Shown: positions 11,005 to 20,140, numbered from the stretch's first letter. The stretch is DNA of 64,000 bases from Candidatus Paraburkholderia kirkii (GCA_001189345.1 LFKV01000048.1:1-64000); one strand, 5' to 3'. Notes: generated by a model from the sequence alone, not told the origin. Numbers and translations: made by a program.

Positions 11005-11907
11005 TTAGTCGCGCAGTTCGTCTTCGTCGCCCGCGTGATGATGCTGCTGCGCGAGATTCGGCACGCGCCGCACGAGGAGAACGTGAATCTGCCGCGCGTC
11101 GCCGCGCAGGATCTCGAACACGAAATCGTCGATGCGCACCTTCTCGCCGCGATGCGGCACGCGCCCGAAGCGATGCGTGACGAGGCCGCCGATGGTGTCC
11201 ACTTCCTCGTCGGAGAAATCGGTGCCGAACGTCTCGTTGAACTGTTCGATGCCGGTGAGCGCGCGCACGCGGTACTTGCCGTCGGGCGTCGCGATGATGT
11301 TGCCGGCTTCCTCGTCGAAGTCGTATTCGTCCTCGATGTCGCCGACGATTTGCTCCAGCACGTCCTCGATGGTGATGAGGCCCGCGACGCCGCCGTACTC
11401 GTCGACGACGATCGCGATGTGATTGCGATTCACACGAAAGTCGTGCAGCAGCACGTTCAGGCGCTTCGATTCTGGGATGAAGACGGCGGGGCGCAGCATG
11501 CCGCGCACGTCGAATTCCTCTTCGGCGTAGTAGCGCAGCAGGTCTTTCGCGAGCAGCACGCCGATGACGTTGTCGCGGTTGCCTTCGTGGACGGGATAGC
11601 GCGAGTGTGCTTTTTCGAGCACGAAGGGGATGAATTCGGCGGGCGTTTCCGCGATGTTGATGGCGTCCATCTGGGCGCGCGGAATCATGATGTCGCGCGC
11701 GCAGAGATCGGACACCTGAAAGACGCCTTCGATCATCGAGAGCGAATCGGCGTCGAGCAGGCTGCGCTCGTACGCGTCCTGGAGCACTTCGAGTAGTTCG
11801 TCGCGCGATTCGGGCTCGTGCGAGATGAAATCGGTCAGACGATCGAGAAGCGAGCGCTTTTCATGCGGTTTGTCGGTGTGGCGTCGACTGGGATAGGGTT
11901 CATTCAT
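11005..11907 (-). CDS. corC: CorC/YbeX family CBS-domain protein
   Basis: Soluble member of the CorC/HlyC family, linked to magnesium/cobalt efflux and ribosome-related phenotypes. Order: acidic N-terminus; two CBS domains (about residues 65-195; CARDIMIPRAQMDAI opens the first and VVDEYGGVAGLITIEDVLEQ closes the second); C-terminal CorC_HlyC domain (about 205-290) with VDTIGGLVTHRFGRVPHRGE. 300 residues, no DUF21 membrane part, which matches the short CorC type. It is upstream of lnt. Downstream neighbours on the same strand (higBA, chaC) interrupt the classical ybeY-corC order. Confidence 0.92.
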   Translation of the reverse strand: MNEPYPSRRHTDKPHEKRSLLDRLTDFISHEPESRDELLEVLQDAYERSLLDADSLSMIEGVFQVSDLCARDIMIPRAQMDAINIAETPAEFIPFVLEKAHSRYPVHEGNRDNVIGVLLAKDLLRYYAEEEFDVRGMLRPAVFIPESKRLNVLLHDFRVNRNHIAIVVDEYGGVAGLITIEDVLEQIVGDIEDEYDFDEEAGNIIATPDGKYRVRALTGIEQFNETFGTDFSDEEVDTIGGLVTHRFGRVPHRGEKVRIDDFVFEILRGDARQIHVLLVRRVPNLAQQHHHAGDEDELRD

Positions 11908-12040
11908 AGCGGGGCGCCCGGGCGTTCCCGGACGCGGGTTAGCGGAGCGTTAAGCATACACCAAGGGAAAACCGCGGGCTGCGTGGCGCGGCGCGCATGT
12001 TTCGGCTGGTGGTGAAAGACGTCTGAACACTATGCGGTGG

Positions 12041-12460
12041 TCACATGAAGGCGCTGACATCGGTGCCGAAGCGCTCGGCCAACGCCTTTGCGACACTCTT
12101 GCTGATCGCGCGGCGGCCAGCAAGGATGTCGCTGATCATGGTCAGCGACGCGATGTCGGTGAGGTCCTTCTGCTTGAGATCGTGTGCATCCAGCAGATAG
12201 CGCAGCACGTCCTTCGGCTCGGTTTTCGGCAGATCCGGATGATGCGATTCCCACACCTCGATGAGATCCGTGACCACGCTGAACAAGTCGGCGAGCGAAC
12301 CTTCCTCACCTTCGAGCTGATCGGCCAGTTCATCGGCGAGGGCGATCATCCTGCGATAGTCGTCGTCGTTGCGAATCGACCTGAGGAAGATCTGGTCCTG
12401 CAGCGTGGACCACGTCTTCGCGAATTCGGGAACGCCTCCCGTGTGGCTACGAGCTTTCAT
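12041..12460 (-). CDS. higA: HigA-type antitoxin, HTH transcriptional regulator
   Basis: Antitoxin and autorepressor of a type II toxin-antitoxin pair. 139 residues with an acidic helical N-terminal part (ALADELADQLEGEEGSLADL) and a C-terminal Xre-type helix-turn-helix (about residues 85-135: LKQKDLTDIASLTMISDILAGRRAISKSVAKALAERFG). It starts inside the end of the toxin gene (4-nt ATGA overlap), so toxin comes first, as in other HigBA modules. The longer N-terminal part is like HigA2-type antitoxins. It probably binds the two palindromes upstream of higB. Intact. Confidence 0.85.
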   Translation of the reverse strand: MKARSHTGGVPEFAKTWSTLQDQIFLRSIRNDDDYRRMIALADELADQLEGEEGSLADLFSVVTDLIEVWESHHPDLPKTEPKDVLRYLLDAHDLKQKDLTDIASLTMISDILAGRRAISKSVAKALAERFGTDVSAFM

Positions 12461-12756
12461 TTACGTCGGTTTGCATCGGTCCATTGATTGTACTGTTTGT
12501 GCGTCAGCACATGGCGGACGAACAGCATCTGCCGATTGAAGTGGATCGCGGCGACCACGCGAAAATTGTCGCCGCCCACATCGAACACGTAGTACTGCGG
12601 CGGAACGTAGTCGACCGTGTTGAAGGTTTTCCTGAGACCGGTCAGATCGTTTGCCCGGCATTCACTTGCCAGTTTATACCAAGTGAGAAGAGAACTCGTC
12701 GCGTCGGGATGCTGATCAATGAATTCTTCGAGCACTTTCCTTGAAATCACCCGCAT
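12457..12756 (-). CDS. higB: HigB-type mRNA interferase toxin
   Basis: Ribosome-dependent mRNA endonuclease of the RelE/HigB superfamily, 99 residues. The sequence shows the family features RVISRKVLEEFIDQHPDA, LTGLRKTFNTVDYV, FDVGGDNFRVVAAIHFNRQM and the C-terminal FVRHVLTHKQYNQW, with His in the last strand. Its stop overlaps the antitoxin start by 4 nt. Upstream are two near-identical palindromes. The pair sits between chaC and corC in an otherwise conserved housekeeping run, so it was probably acquired. Intact. Confidence 0.85.
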   Translation of the reverse strand: MRVISRKVLEEFIDQHPDATSSLLTWYKLASECRANDLTGLRKTFNTVDYVPPQYYVFDVGGDNFRVVAAIHFNRQMLFVRHVLTHKQYNQWTDANRRK

Positions 12757-12823
12757 CCTGCTTTTCCTTCCCGACAGATCGCGCCTCGGTCATCGTCTGC
12801 ACCTCGAATCGAAATCCAGTTTA

Positions 12824-12854
12824 TTCGCAAAATGCGAAATTCGCAATATGCGAA
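12824..12854. promoter_or_regulatory. twin palindromic operators upstream of higBA
   Basis: Two perfect inverted repeats, TTCGCA-AAA-TGCGAA at 12824-12838 and TTCGCA-ATA-TGCGAA at 12840-12854, with centres 16 bp apart, about 70 bp upstream of the higB start. Tandem dyads like this are typical binding sites for dimeric HTH antitoxins. The sequence is AT-richer than its surroundings, as expected for a promoter. Binding by this HigA is inferred. Confidence 0.75.
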
Positions 12855-12989
12855 CTTCGCGCGTGCCCGGTGCTGCCCTTGAAGCGAGACCTTAGCTGAA
12901 AAATATGCGAGAAGTATGTCCAACCCCGCGCGTCGGCCGAACGGACGAGGGCGAGCGCAAAATTCATACGGATGCCGGAGGCAAGCGCA

Positions 12990-13672
12990 TCACTGCTTCC
13001 CCTGCGCCTGACAGCGCTTTAGCAGCGCCTCCAGCGTGCCACTCTCGCGCAGCGCCTCGACCGTCCGGCAGACGTAATCGAGCGTCGTGCCGTAGCGCCC
13101 GCTCGCGCAGCCGAGCACGATGCGCACGATGGGATCGGCGAGCTTGCCGGTATGTAGAGACGCCGCCTCGCGCCGCATGACGAAGGCGAGCGCTCGACAC
13201 GCCGTCCATCGGCGAGAGCGCACGGCAGCCACGCCGGCCGGTAGGAGGCCGTCGCCATTTCGCGGCGCCACAGCACTTGCAGATGCTCGGTCGCGTCGGC
13301 GCCCGCGAGACGGAACGCCATGCCGGTGCACAAGCCGCCGCGATCGAGCGCGAGCACGAGGCCCGGCTGCTCCGGCGTGCCGCGATTCACGCGCGACCAC
13401 AGATAAAACCCGCGATGACAGCCGCGCACCCTGCCGCGCACGGCTTCGAGCGTCGGCAGTCCGGGGTTCCAGATCAGCGAACCGTAGCCGAACAGCCACA
13501 GATCCGACTTCCGGTCCCAGCCGACGAGCGCCGCCTCGCGCGACGCGGCGAGTTCCTCGTCGGTCAGAAGCGCCGATTCGCCGAGCGCGGGCGGATAGTC
13601 CGGGCAGGGCGCGGGCGTCGGTTTGGCTTGGGGCGGTGGGGGCTGCGTGGGTTCGGGCGTCTTGTCGTTCAC
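12990..13672 (-). pseudogene. chaC: ChaC-type gamma-glutamylcyclotransferase, frameshifted
   Basis: Encodes the enzyme that releases 5-oxoproline from glutathione. A GTG start at 13672 gives a Pro-rich N-terminus (NDKTPEPTQPPPPQAKP) and the substrate-loop motif FGYGSLIWNP, then VNRGTPEQPGLVLALDRGG. Near 13195, after LADGRRV, the frame breaks; the C-terminal third (ALAFVMRREAASLHTGKLAD and TLDYVCRTVEALRESGTLEA) continues in another frame to 12990. Net change is one base lost or two gained. It follows ybeY by 26 nt. One indel only, so a sequencing error cannot be excluded here. Confidence 0.8.
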
Positions 13673-13698
13673 GGCGCGTTCAGGACATCGGACCGGCG

Positions 13699-14169
13699 TC
13701 AGGTCAAAGGCACGTAAGGATCGGAAAATCCCAGAGACTGCATGATATCCGTCTCGATCGATTCCATCTCTTGCGCCTCGCTTTCGACCTCGTGATCGTA
13801 GCCCTGCGCGTGCAGCGTCCCGTGGACGATCAGATGCGCGTAGTGCGCGGCGAGCGGCTTGCCCTGCTCGGTCGCCTCGCGCTCGACGACCGGGCAGCAC
13901 AGAATCAGGTCGCCCACGACGGGATCGTCCTCCGACTCCGCGTAGGCGAAGGTTAGCACGTTCGTCGCGTAGTCTTTCTGACGATACGTACGGTTGAGCA
14001 TCCGGCCTTCGTCCTCGTCGACGAAGCGCACGGTCAGCTCGGCGTCCGCGAAGAGCGACGCCTTGATCCAGCGCGCGAGCGTCGCGCGCGGCAGAATCGC
14101 CTTGTGCGACGGGAACGCCTTCGCGGCGGGGAACTGTGTCGCCAGCGTCAGGCGGGGTGCGCGCGTCAT
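13699..14169 (-). CDS. ybeY: endoribonuclease YbeY, rRNA maturation
   Basis: Zinc-dependent endoribonuclease needed for 16S rRNA 3' end processing and ribosome quality control. 156 residues. The metal site [11 protein letters not shown] supplies His116, His120 and His126, and the family arginine lies in the [16 protein letters not shown] segment. The start ATG at 14167-14169 shares one base with the phoH stop (TAATG), so translation is coupled. Position after phoH is standard. Intact. Confidence 0.96.
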   Translation of the reverse strand: MTRAPRLTLATQFPAAKAFPSHKAILPRATLARWIKASLFADAELTVRFVDEDEGRMLNRTYRQKDYATNVLTFAYAESEDDPVVGDLILCCPVVEREATEQGKPLAAHYAHLIVHGTLHAQGYDHEVESEAQEMESIETDIMQSLGFSDPYVPLT

Positions 14170-15284
14170 TATTCCGGCTTCTGCGATTGTTGAACAGCGC
14201 GCGCGGCCTCGGCGAGCGCGGCGTCCTTCTGCGCCTGCGCGTCGTAAGCCTCGACGATGCGCGCGACCAGCGGATGCCGCACCACGTCCGCCGACGTGAA
14301 ATGTGTGATCGCGATGCCGCGCACTTCCGACAGCACGTGCTGCGCCTCGATGAGGCCGCTCTTGTGCCCGCGCGGCAGGTCGACCTGCGTCGTATCGCCG
14401 GTCACGGCCGCCTTCGAGCCGAAGCCGATGCGCGTGAGGAACATCTTCATCTGCTCGGGCGTGGTGTTCTGCGCCTCGTCGAGAATGATGAACGCGTGAT
14501 TCAGCGTGCGTCCGCGCATGTAGGCGAGCGGCGCGATCTCGATCATCTGGCGCTCGAACATCTTCGCGGTCTTGTCGAAGCCGAGCAGATCGTAGAGCGC
14601 GTCGTAGAGCGGGCGCAGATACGGGTCGACCTTTTGCGCGAGATCGCCCGGGAGGAAGCCGAGCCGCTCGCCCGCCTCGACGGCCGGACGCGTCAGCACG
14701 ATGCGCTTCACCTGATCGCGCTCGAGCGCGTCCACGGCGCACGCGACCGCCAGATACGTCTTGCCCGTGCCCGCCGGCCCGATGCCGAAGGTCACGTCGT
14801 GCGACAGGATCTGCTTCAGATACTCGCGCTGGGCGGGCGTCCGTCCGCGCAGGTCGGCGCGGCGCGTGTACAGCTTCGGCCCGTGGTCCTCGTCCTCGCC
14901 GAGATCGATCGTCGCGCTCGGCTCGTCGAACGGATGATCCAGGTCGCCGCGAAAACGCGGATCGCCCGCGTCCTCTTCTCCGTTGGCTTCGCGCGCTTCC
15001 TTCGCGCGGCGCGGCGCGTAACTCGCCTCGACGAGCGCAAGCTGGATGTCGTCGACGGAAATCGGATCGCGCGCGCGGTTGTAGAAGTTTTCGAGCGCCG
15101 CGAGCGCGACTTTCGCGCCGCGGCCGCGAATCGAAATCTTGTGGCCGCGCCGCGAGAGCGTGACGTCCAGCGCCTGCTCGATCTGCCGCAGGTTCTCGTC
15201 GAGCGGGCCGCAGAGGTTGGCGAGCCGCGCGTTGTCGTCGCGCGGAGCGGTGAATTCCAGATGCTGCGTAGGAGCGTTCTTCAA
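14169..15284 (-). CDS. ybeZ: PhoH-like ATPase (YbeZ)
   Basis: PhoH-family ATPase that works with YbeY in rRNA maturation. 371 residues: KH-like N-terminal region (about 30-95), acidic linker, then a RecA-like domain with Walker A GPAGTGKT at 169-176 and Walker [11 protein letters not shown] with Asp269-Glu270. Lies 21 nt after the end of miaB and overlaps ybeY by one base. Intact, although its upstream operon partner miaB is broken. Confidence 0.94.
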   Translation of the reverse strand: MKNAPTQHLEFTAPRDDNARLANLCGPLDENLRQIEQALDVTLSRRGHKISIRGRGAKVALAALENFYNRARDPISVDDIQLALVEASYAPRRAKEAREANGEEDAGDPRFRGDLDHPFDEPSATIDLGEDEDHGPKLYTRRADLRGRTPAQREYLKQILSHDVTFGIGPAGTGKTYLAVACAVDALERDQVKRIVLTRPAVEAGERLGFLPGDLAQKVDPYLRPLYDALYDLLGFDKTAKMFERQMIEIAPLAYMRGRTLNHAFIILDEAQNTTPEQMKMFLTRIGFGSKAAVTGDTTQVDLPRGHKSGLIEAQHVLSEVRGIAITHFTSADVVRHPLVARIVEAYDAQAQKDAALAEAARAVQQSQKPE

Positions 15285-15305
15285 AGTGGACTGAATATCC
15301 TGTCT

Positions 15306-16664
15306 TTAGTGCGCCATTTCAGGCGCCATCACCCATTCGCCGCGCAGCGAGTGCGGATACGTGTGCACGATCTTCACGTCGATCATCTGGCCGATCAGGC
15401 GCGCATGCGATTCCACCGGCGCAGGGAAATTGACGACGCGGTTGTTCTCCGTGCGTCCGGCGAGTTCGTTCGGATCCTTGCGCGCCGGGCGTTCGACCAG
15501 AATGCGCTCGATCTTCCCGACCATCGACTCGCTGATGCGCTGCACGTTTTCCTCGATGGTCGCCTGCAAGTACTGCAGGCGCTTGAGCTTGACTTCGCGC
15601 GGCGTGTCGTCGTGCAGGTTGGCGGCGGGCGTGCCCGGGCGCGGGTTGTAAATGAACAAGAAGCTCGTGTCGTAGCTCATCTCGTCGACGAGCACCATCA
15701 TCTTGTTGAAATCGTCCTCGGTCTCGCCGGGGAAGCCGACGATGAAATCCGTCGACAGCGACAGATCCGGACGGATCGCGCGCAGGCGGCGGATGACCGA
15801 CTTGTATTCGAGCACCGTGTAGCCGCGTTTCATGGCCATCAGGATGCGGTCCGAGCCGTGCTGCACCGGCAGATGCAGGTGCGAGACGAGCTTCGGCACC
15901 TTCGCATAGGTGTCGATGAGGCGCTGCGTGAATTCCTTCGGATGCGACGTCGTGTAGCGAATGCGCTCGATGCCCGGTACTTCGGCGACATATTCGATGA
16001 GCGTCGCGAAATCCGCGATCTCGTGCGAACCCAGTGTCAGCGCGCCGCGATAGGCATTCACGTTCTGACCGAGCAGTGTGACTTCGCGCACGCCCTGATC
16101 GGCGAGGCCGGCGATTCGGTGAGCACGTCGTCGAGCGGGCGCGAGACTTCCTCGCCGCGAGTGTAGGGCACGACGCAGTAGCTGAAGTATTTCGAGCAGC
16201 CTTCCATGATCGACACGAACTCGCTCGGGCCCTCGACGCGCGCGGGCGGCAAGTGATCGAACTTCTCGATTTCCGGAAACGTGATGTCGACCTGCGCGCG
16301 GCCCGTGGCGCGGCGCTGGTCGATCATCTGCGGCAGGCGATGCAGCGTCTGCGGACCGAACACGAGGTCGACATAGGGCGCGCGCCACGATCGACGAGCC
16401 TTCCTGGCTCGCGACGCAACCGCCGACGCCAATCAGCAGATTCGGGTTCGCTTCCTTCAGCTCGCGCACGCGGCCGAGATCGGAGAACATTTTCTCCTGG
16501 GCCTTCTCGCGCACGGAGCACGTGTTAAACAGAATGACGTCCGCGTCTTCGGGCGTGTCCGTCTTGACGAGTCCTTCCGCCGCGCCGAGCATGTCGACCA
16601 TCTTGTCGGAATCGTACTCGTTCATCTGGCAGCCGAAGGTCTTTACATAAACTTTCTTGGTCAT
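15306..16664 (-). pseudogene. miaB: tRNA-2-methylthio-N6-dimethylallyladenosine synthase, inactivated
   Basis: MiaB is a radical-SAM methylthiotransferase acting on tRNA A37. The start ([20 protein letters not shown]) and C-terminal TRAM part are recognisable. Two lesions shift the frame: a 2-bp loss in a GCGCGC run near 16382 (VAR then [11 protein letters not shown] in the next frame) and a 1-bp loss near 16116 (VLTE then [12 protein letters not shown]); together they restore the original frame but the middle third is unreadable. In addition the radical-SAM motif CxxxCxxC reads [13 protein letters not shown]: the second cluster cysteine codon is TTC (Phe). Three independent inactivating changes argue against sequencing error. 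Confidence 0.92.
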
Positions 16665-16789
16665 GAATCGTCGCCGGTCGCAGTGGTTAACCTGGGGGCG
16701 CTGGTAAAAGATTGAAAAGGGGAATTGCGAGCCTCTGCGCGGACTTCTACGGTGATCTGCCCGCTTTTTGTCGTAATTTAGCCCGATAT

Positions 16790-17767
16790 TTATAGCTCCG
16801 GCAGCCATTCTTGACGTCGCGGGCGTCGGTCGGGCGGATAGGCCAGATCGCCGAGCAGCTCCTGCGTGGTTTTTTCGAAACGCTCGACGAGAAAGTCCAG
16901 CAAGGCACGCACGCGCGGCACCATGTAGCGGTTCGCGCGGAAGAGCGCGTGGACCGCCGCTTCGTGCGTGCACCAGTCGGGCAACACCATCCGGAGCGTG
17001 CCGGCGTGGATATCGGCGGCGATATCCCAGATCGACTTGTGCGCGATGCCGTGGCCCGCCAGCGCCCAGGCGCGGGTGAGCGCGCCGTCGTTGGATTCCC
17101 ACGAATCGGCGACGGGCATCGTGAAGGCGTAGCGCTCCTCGCCGCGCACGAAGTTCAGCTCGCTGAGCGGCCCGGCCGACGTGACGAGCACGACGAAATC
17201 GTGGCCGACGAGATCCGCCGGCGTCTTCGGCGTACCGCGGCGCGCCAGATAATCCGGCGACGCGCACAGCACGCGCCGGTTCGGCGCCAGCACGCGGGCG
17301 GCGAGACCGCTTTCCGGCGGCACGCCGAAGCGGATCGCCAGATCGATTTCCTCCAGCATCAGATTCGACACCGAATCCGAGAGCGTCAGCGCGAAGCTGA
17401 CGTCCGGATGCCGCGCGCCGAATGCGTCGAGCCAGCCACGCAGCATGTAGCGGCCGAAATCCGACGTCGCCGAAATGCGCACCTTGCCGCGCACGAGGTT
17501 CTGGCCCGCCTGCAACGCGGCTTCGGCGTTGTCGATCGCCTGCAGCGCGATGCGGCAGTGCTGCAGATACATCCGGCCTTCGTCCGTGACGCGCAACTGG
17601 CGCGTCGTGCGCTCGAAAAACCGCGTGCGCAGCGACCTTTCCAGCTTGATGAGGCGCGCGCTCGCCGCCGCCGGCGATAGTCCGAGCTTACGTCCCGCTG
17701 CCGACAGGCTGCCCGCCGCCGCCGCTTCCACGAAAAGACGCATGTCGCCGAGCCTGTCCATCGTCAT
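16790..17767 (-). CDS. LysR-family transcriptional regulator
   Basis: DNA-binding regulator: winged HTH at residues 3-65 ([20 protein letters not shown], then [20 protein letters not shown]) and a substrate-binding domain to about 300. Belongs to the CrgA/AaeR-like subgroup by the [13 protein letters not shown] phrase. Start ATG 17767 is chosen; the annotated frame also has TTG 17773 and ATG 17761. It is divergent from the VOC/MFS remnant at 17898, so the genes it once controlled were probably the ones now deleted. Intact. Confidence 0.85.
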   Translation of the reverse strand: MTMDRLGDMRLFVEAAAAGSLSAAGRKLGLSPAAASARLIKLERSLRTRFFERTTRQLRVTDEGRMYLQHCRIALQAIDNAEAALQAGQNLVRGKVRISATSDFGRYMLRGWLDAFGARHPDVSFALTLSDSVSNLMLEEIDLAIRFGVPPESGLAARVLAPNRRVLCASPDYLARRGTPKTPADLVGHDFVVLVTSAGPLSELNFVRGEERYAFTMPVADSWESNDGALTRAWALAGHGIAHKSIWDIAADIHAGTLRMVLPDWCTHEAAVHALFRANRYMVPRVRALLDFLVERFEKTTQELLGDLAYPPDRRPRRQEWLPEL

Positions 17768-17897
17768 TTTCAAATCTGCTTTGAGAATGATTCAAAGACT
17801 AGCCCAATTCTCAAAAGCACGCTCTGCATTGCAGAATGCTAACCAAGCGTTAACCTTAGGTATCACCATGGGCTCGCCGTCAAGGAGCGCTCAAGCC

Positions 17898-18313
17898 ATG
17901 CAACTCGACCACGTCACCATCGTCGCGCCGGCCTGCGAGGCGAACATGCGCTTTTTTGTCGATGTCGCGGGGATGCGGGTCGGGCCGCGACCGCCGTTCG
18001 GCGTCGGCGGCTACTGGCTTTATCTCGGTTCGCGTCCGGCGGTGCACCTGATCGCATCGGGCGCAATCGGCAATGGCGCGTCGGCGGACAGACCGGGCGC
18101 GACGCGCATCGACCATGTCGCGGCGCGTTCAACGTGGGCAATGCGGGCGGCGCTTGGCTTGGCGGCGCGGTGCTGACGCACGGCCACGGGCTCGATGCGC
18201 TGCCGTGGGCGGCGGCCGCGGTCGCCCTCGCGGCGCTCGCCGTGACGTGGTTCACCGCGCGACTGGACGCGCCGGGCGTTGCAGTCGAGGCGGAAGCAGC
18301 CGACGCCTGCTGA
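17898..18313 (+). pseudogene. deletion scar joining a VOC-protein start to an MFS-transporter end
   Basis: The first 75 codons (MQLDHVTIVAPACEANMRFF, then GVGGYWLYLGSRPAVHLIA and ending RIDHVA) are the N-terminal module of a glyoxalase/bleomycin-resistance (VOC) protein with an early metal-ligand His5. Near 18120-18125 the sequence switches, in another frame, to GAFNVGNAGGAWLGGAVLTH and a last hydrophobic helix ending VTWFTARLD, the C-terminus of an arabinose-efflux-type MFS permease, stopping at TGA 18311-18313. A single deletion removed the rest of both genes. Neither product can work. Confidence 0.75.
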
Positions 18314-18319
18314 ACGCTT

Positions 18320-18355
18320 ATCATGTTGGCTCAACGCAATTCGAGCCAACATGAT
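18320..18355 (+). promoter_or_regulatory. 13-bp hairpin covering the HAD gene start codon
   Basis: Perfect inverted repeat: ATCATGTTGGCTC (18320-18332), 10-nt loop, GAGCCAACATGAT (18343-18355). The ATG of the downstream phosphatase (18351-18353) lies in the right arm. There is no T-tract, so it is not a standard intrinsic terminator. It could fold in the mRNA and mask the start, or be an operator. Confidence 0.55.
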
Positions 18356-19046
18356 CGATCATCTCATCTGCGATTGCGACGGTATGCTCGTCGACAGCGA
18401 AATCATCGCGGATCGCGTGATGCTGGACGTTCTCACCGAGACGTTTCCCGGCATCGACTTCAAGCCGGCCGTCAAGACGGCCTTCGGACAGCAAACCTCG
18501 CGTTTCCTGGCCAATCTGGAGACGAAGTTCGGCATCGCGATGCCGCCGGATTTCGTCCACACGATCGAGGCGCGCGTCTCGGTGGAGCTCGCGCGCTGGC
18601 TCGGGCCGATTGCGGGCGTACGCGCCGCGCTCGAAGGCTGCGGCTTGCCGGTCGCGGTGGTATCGAACAGCCGCATGGAGCGTGCGCGCGCGTCGGTGCG
18701 GTGGGCGGGGCTCGACGAGATCGTCGGCGCGCGCGTGTTCAGCGCGCAGCAGGTCGAGCGGCCGAAGCCCTATCCGGATGTCTATCTGCTGGCGGCGCGC
18801 ATGCTCGCTGTCGAGCCGGCGCGCTGCCTCGTCGTGGAGGACAGCGTCGCCGGACTGACGGCAGCGCGCGCGGGCAGCGCGCGCGGCGGGCATGAAGACC
18901 ATCGCGTTCGTGGGCGCGAGCCTCCTTCGGGCTACGCGCAGGTGCTGCGCGAAACCAGCATCACGCGGATCATGGCGCACATGGACGAGCTGCCCGCGCT
19001 CGTCGCCGCCGGCGTGCGCGGGGATTTCGGCGACGTGCTCTCCTGA
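18351..19046 (+). CDS. HAD-superfamily phosphatase, locally frame-damaged
   Basis: 231-residue phosphoglycolate-phosphatase/beta-phosphoglucomutase-like hydrolase. Motif I is [12 protein letters not shown] (nucleophile Asp8, acid Asp10), motif II VVSNSR, motif III Lys in [12 protein letters not shown], motif [11 protein letters not shown] 13-bp tandem duplication (18860-18885) shifts the frame by +1 just after motif IV, and a 1-bp loss near 18925 restores it, so about 20 residues ([17 protein letters not shown]) replace the expected [17 protein letters not shown] strand. The ORF stays open to the normal end ([20 protein letters not shown]). Whether the altered core still folds is unclear; it may be a pseudogene. 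Substrate unknown. Confidence 0.75.
   Translation: MIDHLICDCDGMLVDSEIIADRVMLDVLTETFPGIDFKPAVKTAFGQQTSRFLANLETKFGIAMPPDFVHTIEARVSVELARWLGPIAGVRAALEGCGLPVAVVSNSRMERARASVRWAGLDEIVGARVFSAQQVERPKPYPDVYLLAARMLAVEPARCLVVEDSVAGLTAARAGSARGGHEDHRVRGREPPSGYAQVLRETSITRIMAHMDELPALVAAGVRGDFGDVLS
18860..18885. repeat. 13-bp perfect tandem duplication in the HAD gene
   Basis: GGCAGCGCGCGCG occurs twice head to tail (18860-18872, 18873-18885). Its length is not a multiple of three, so it causes the local frame change in the phosphatase gene. The GC-dinucleotide run suggests replication slippage. Confidence 0.9.
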
Positions 19047-19061
19047 GCCGGTTCCATTTTC

Positions 19062-19834
19062 TCAGACGGCTTCTTCCACGGCTTCAAGCGCGGCCGCGAG
19101 CGCGGCGCGGAATTCGACCAGTTCCGCGATGGTCAGCATCGGCAGGCCGTGCTCCTTCGCGAAGCGCTCGACCTGCGCGCCGCGCGTCATCGTGCCGTCG
19201 GGGTTCATCAATTCGCACAGCACGCCCGCGGGCTTGAGGCCGGCGAGGATCGCCAGGTCGATGGTGCCCTCCGTGTGGCCGCGCCGCGCGAGCACCCCGC
19301 CAGGCATCGCGCACAGCGGAAAGACGTGGCCGGGCCGCCCGATGTCGCCGGGCTTCGCGTGATCGGCGATTGCCGTGCGGATCGTCGTCACGCGATCGGC
19401 CGCCGACACGCCCGTGGTCACGCCTTCGCGTGCCTCGATCGAAACGGTGAACGCGGTGCCGTAGCGGCTGCCGTTCGCGGCGGCCATCGGCGGGAGTTCG
19501 AGTGCGCGCACTTTGCCGTCGGGCAGGCACAGGCATACGATGCCGCTGCATTCGCGGATCAGGAGCGCCATCGTGGCGTCAGTGAGTTTCTCGGCGGCGA
19601 CGATCAGATCGGCTTCGTTCTCGCGATCGTCGTCGTCCTGCAGCACGACCGGGCGGCCTGCGCGCATGGCGTCGAGCGCGACGGCGTGCGCGGCGGAATC
19701 TCGGACGACGAGAGTTGAGGAAGGTCGGCAAAAGCGTCGTCGGCGATGAGTTGAGGAAGGTCGGCAAAAGCGTCGTCGGCGATGACGGCGGGTACGGCAA
19801 ACGACAGGCTGCTGGTGACTCGAGTCTGGGACAT
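19062..19834 (-). CDS. ribB: 3,4-dihydroxy-2-butanone 4-phosphate synthase, 5' end damaged
   Basis: Makes the four-carbon precursor of riboflavin from ribulose 5-phosphate. The catalytic core is complete: [11 protein letters not shown] acidic loop, [30 protein letters not shown], and [11 protein letters not shown]. The expected start is ATG 19832-19834 ([20 protein letters not shown]), but a 36-bp in-frame tandem duplication is followed by a frameshift near 19705, and that reading stops at 19604. The core frame can be entered at ATG 19664 ([14 protein letters not shown]), close to where E. coli RibB begins its fold, so a short functional enzyme remains possible. It is preceded by an FMN riboswitch. 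A ribBA gene elsewhere could compensate. Confidence 0.8.
19714..19785. repeat. 36-bp perfect tandem duplication in ribB 5' region
   Basis: Two identical 36-bp copies at 19714-19749 and 19750-19785. On the minus strand they encode [12 protein letters not shown] twice. In frame, so the duplication itself is not the frameshift, but the break in frame lies immediately after the downstream copy. Confidence 0.93.
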
Positions 19835-19998
19835 GTGAAACGCTCTCGCGAAAAAAATGGGCGAAAAACGTTTCAGGGCATTGCAAACAGACAGAACGGC
19901 ACCCCGCGGCGACGCGCCGGGCGGCGCGGCGTCGTTCGGTTCGGCGCAATGCGCGCGCTGCCATGGGGAACGGACATGGCCATCTGCACATCTTCTTT

Positions 19999-20140
19999 CA
20001 TCCGGACTGTGACCGTCGGCTCTGGCGTCTCACCAGATCTGCTGACCCCGCGCATGAGGCTCGCGCGGGCGCTCGCGGGCTCGTGACCGGCCGCGAGGCC
20101 TGCCACATACCGCCGGTGGGGAATTGCACCCCGCCCTGAA
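19999..20140 (-). ncRNA. FMN riboswitch (RFN element) of ribB
   Basis: On the minus strand all conserved RFN blocks are present: AGGGCGGGGTGCAATTCCCC with ACCGGCGGTA, the AGCCCGCGAGCG middle stem, GATCTGGTGAGACGCCAGAG, CCGACGGTCA and closing AGTCCGGATG. Located 165 nt before the ribB start. A GC-rich hairpin in the linker (about 19908-19935) may be the expression platform. It should lower ribB expression when FMN is abundant. Sequence blocks look undamaged, unlike the gene below it. Confidence 0.95.
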
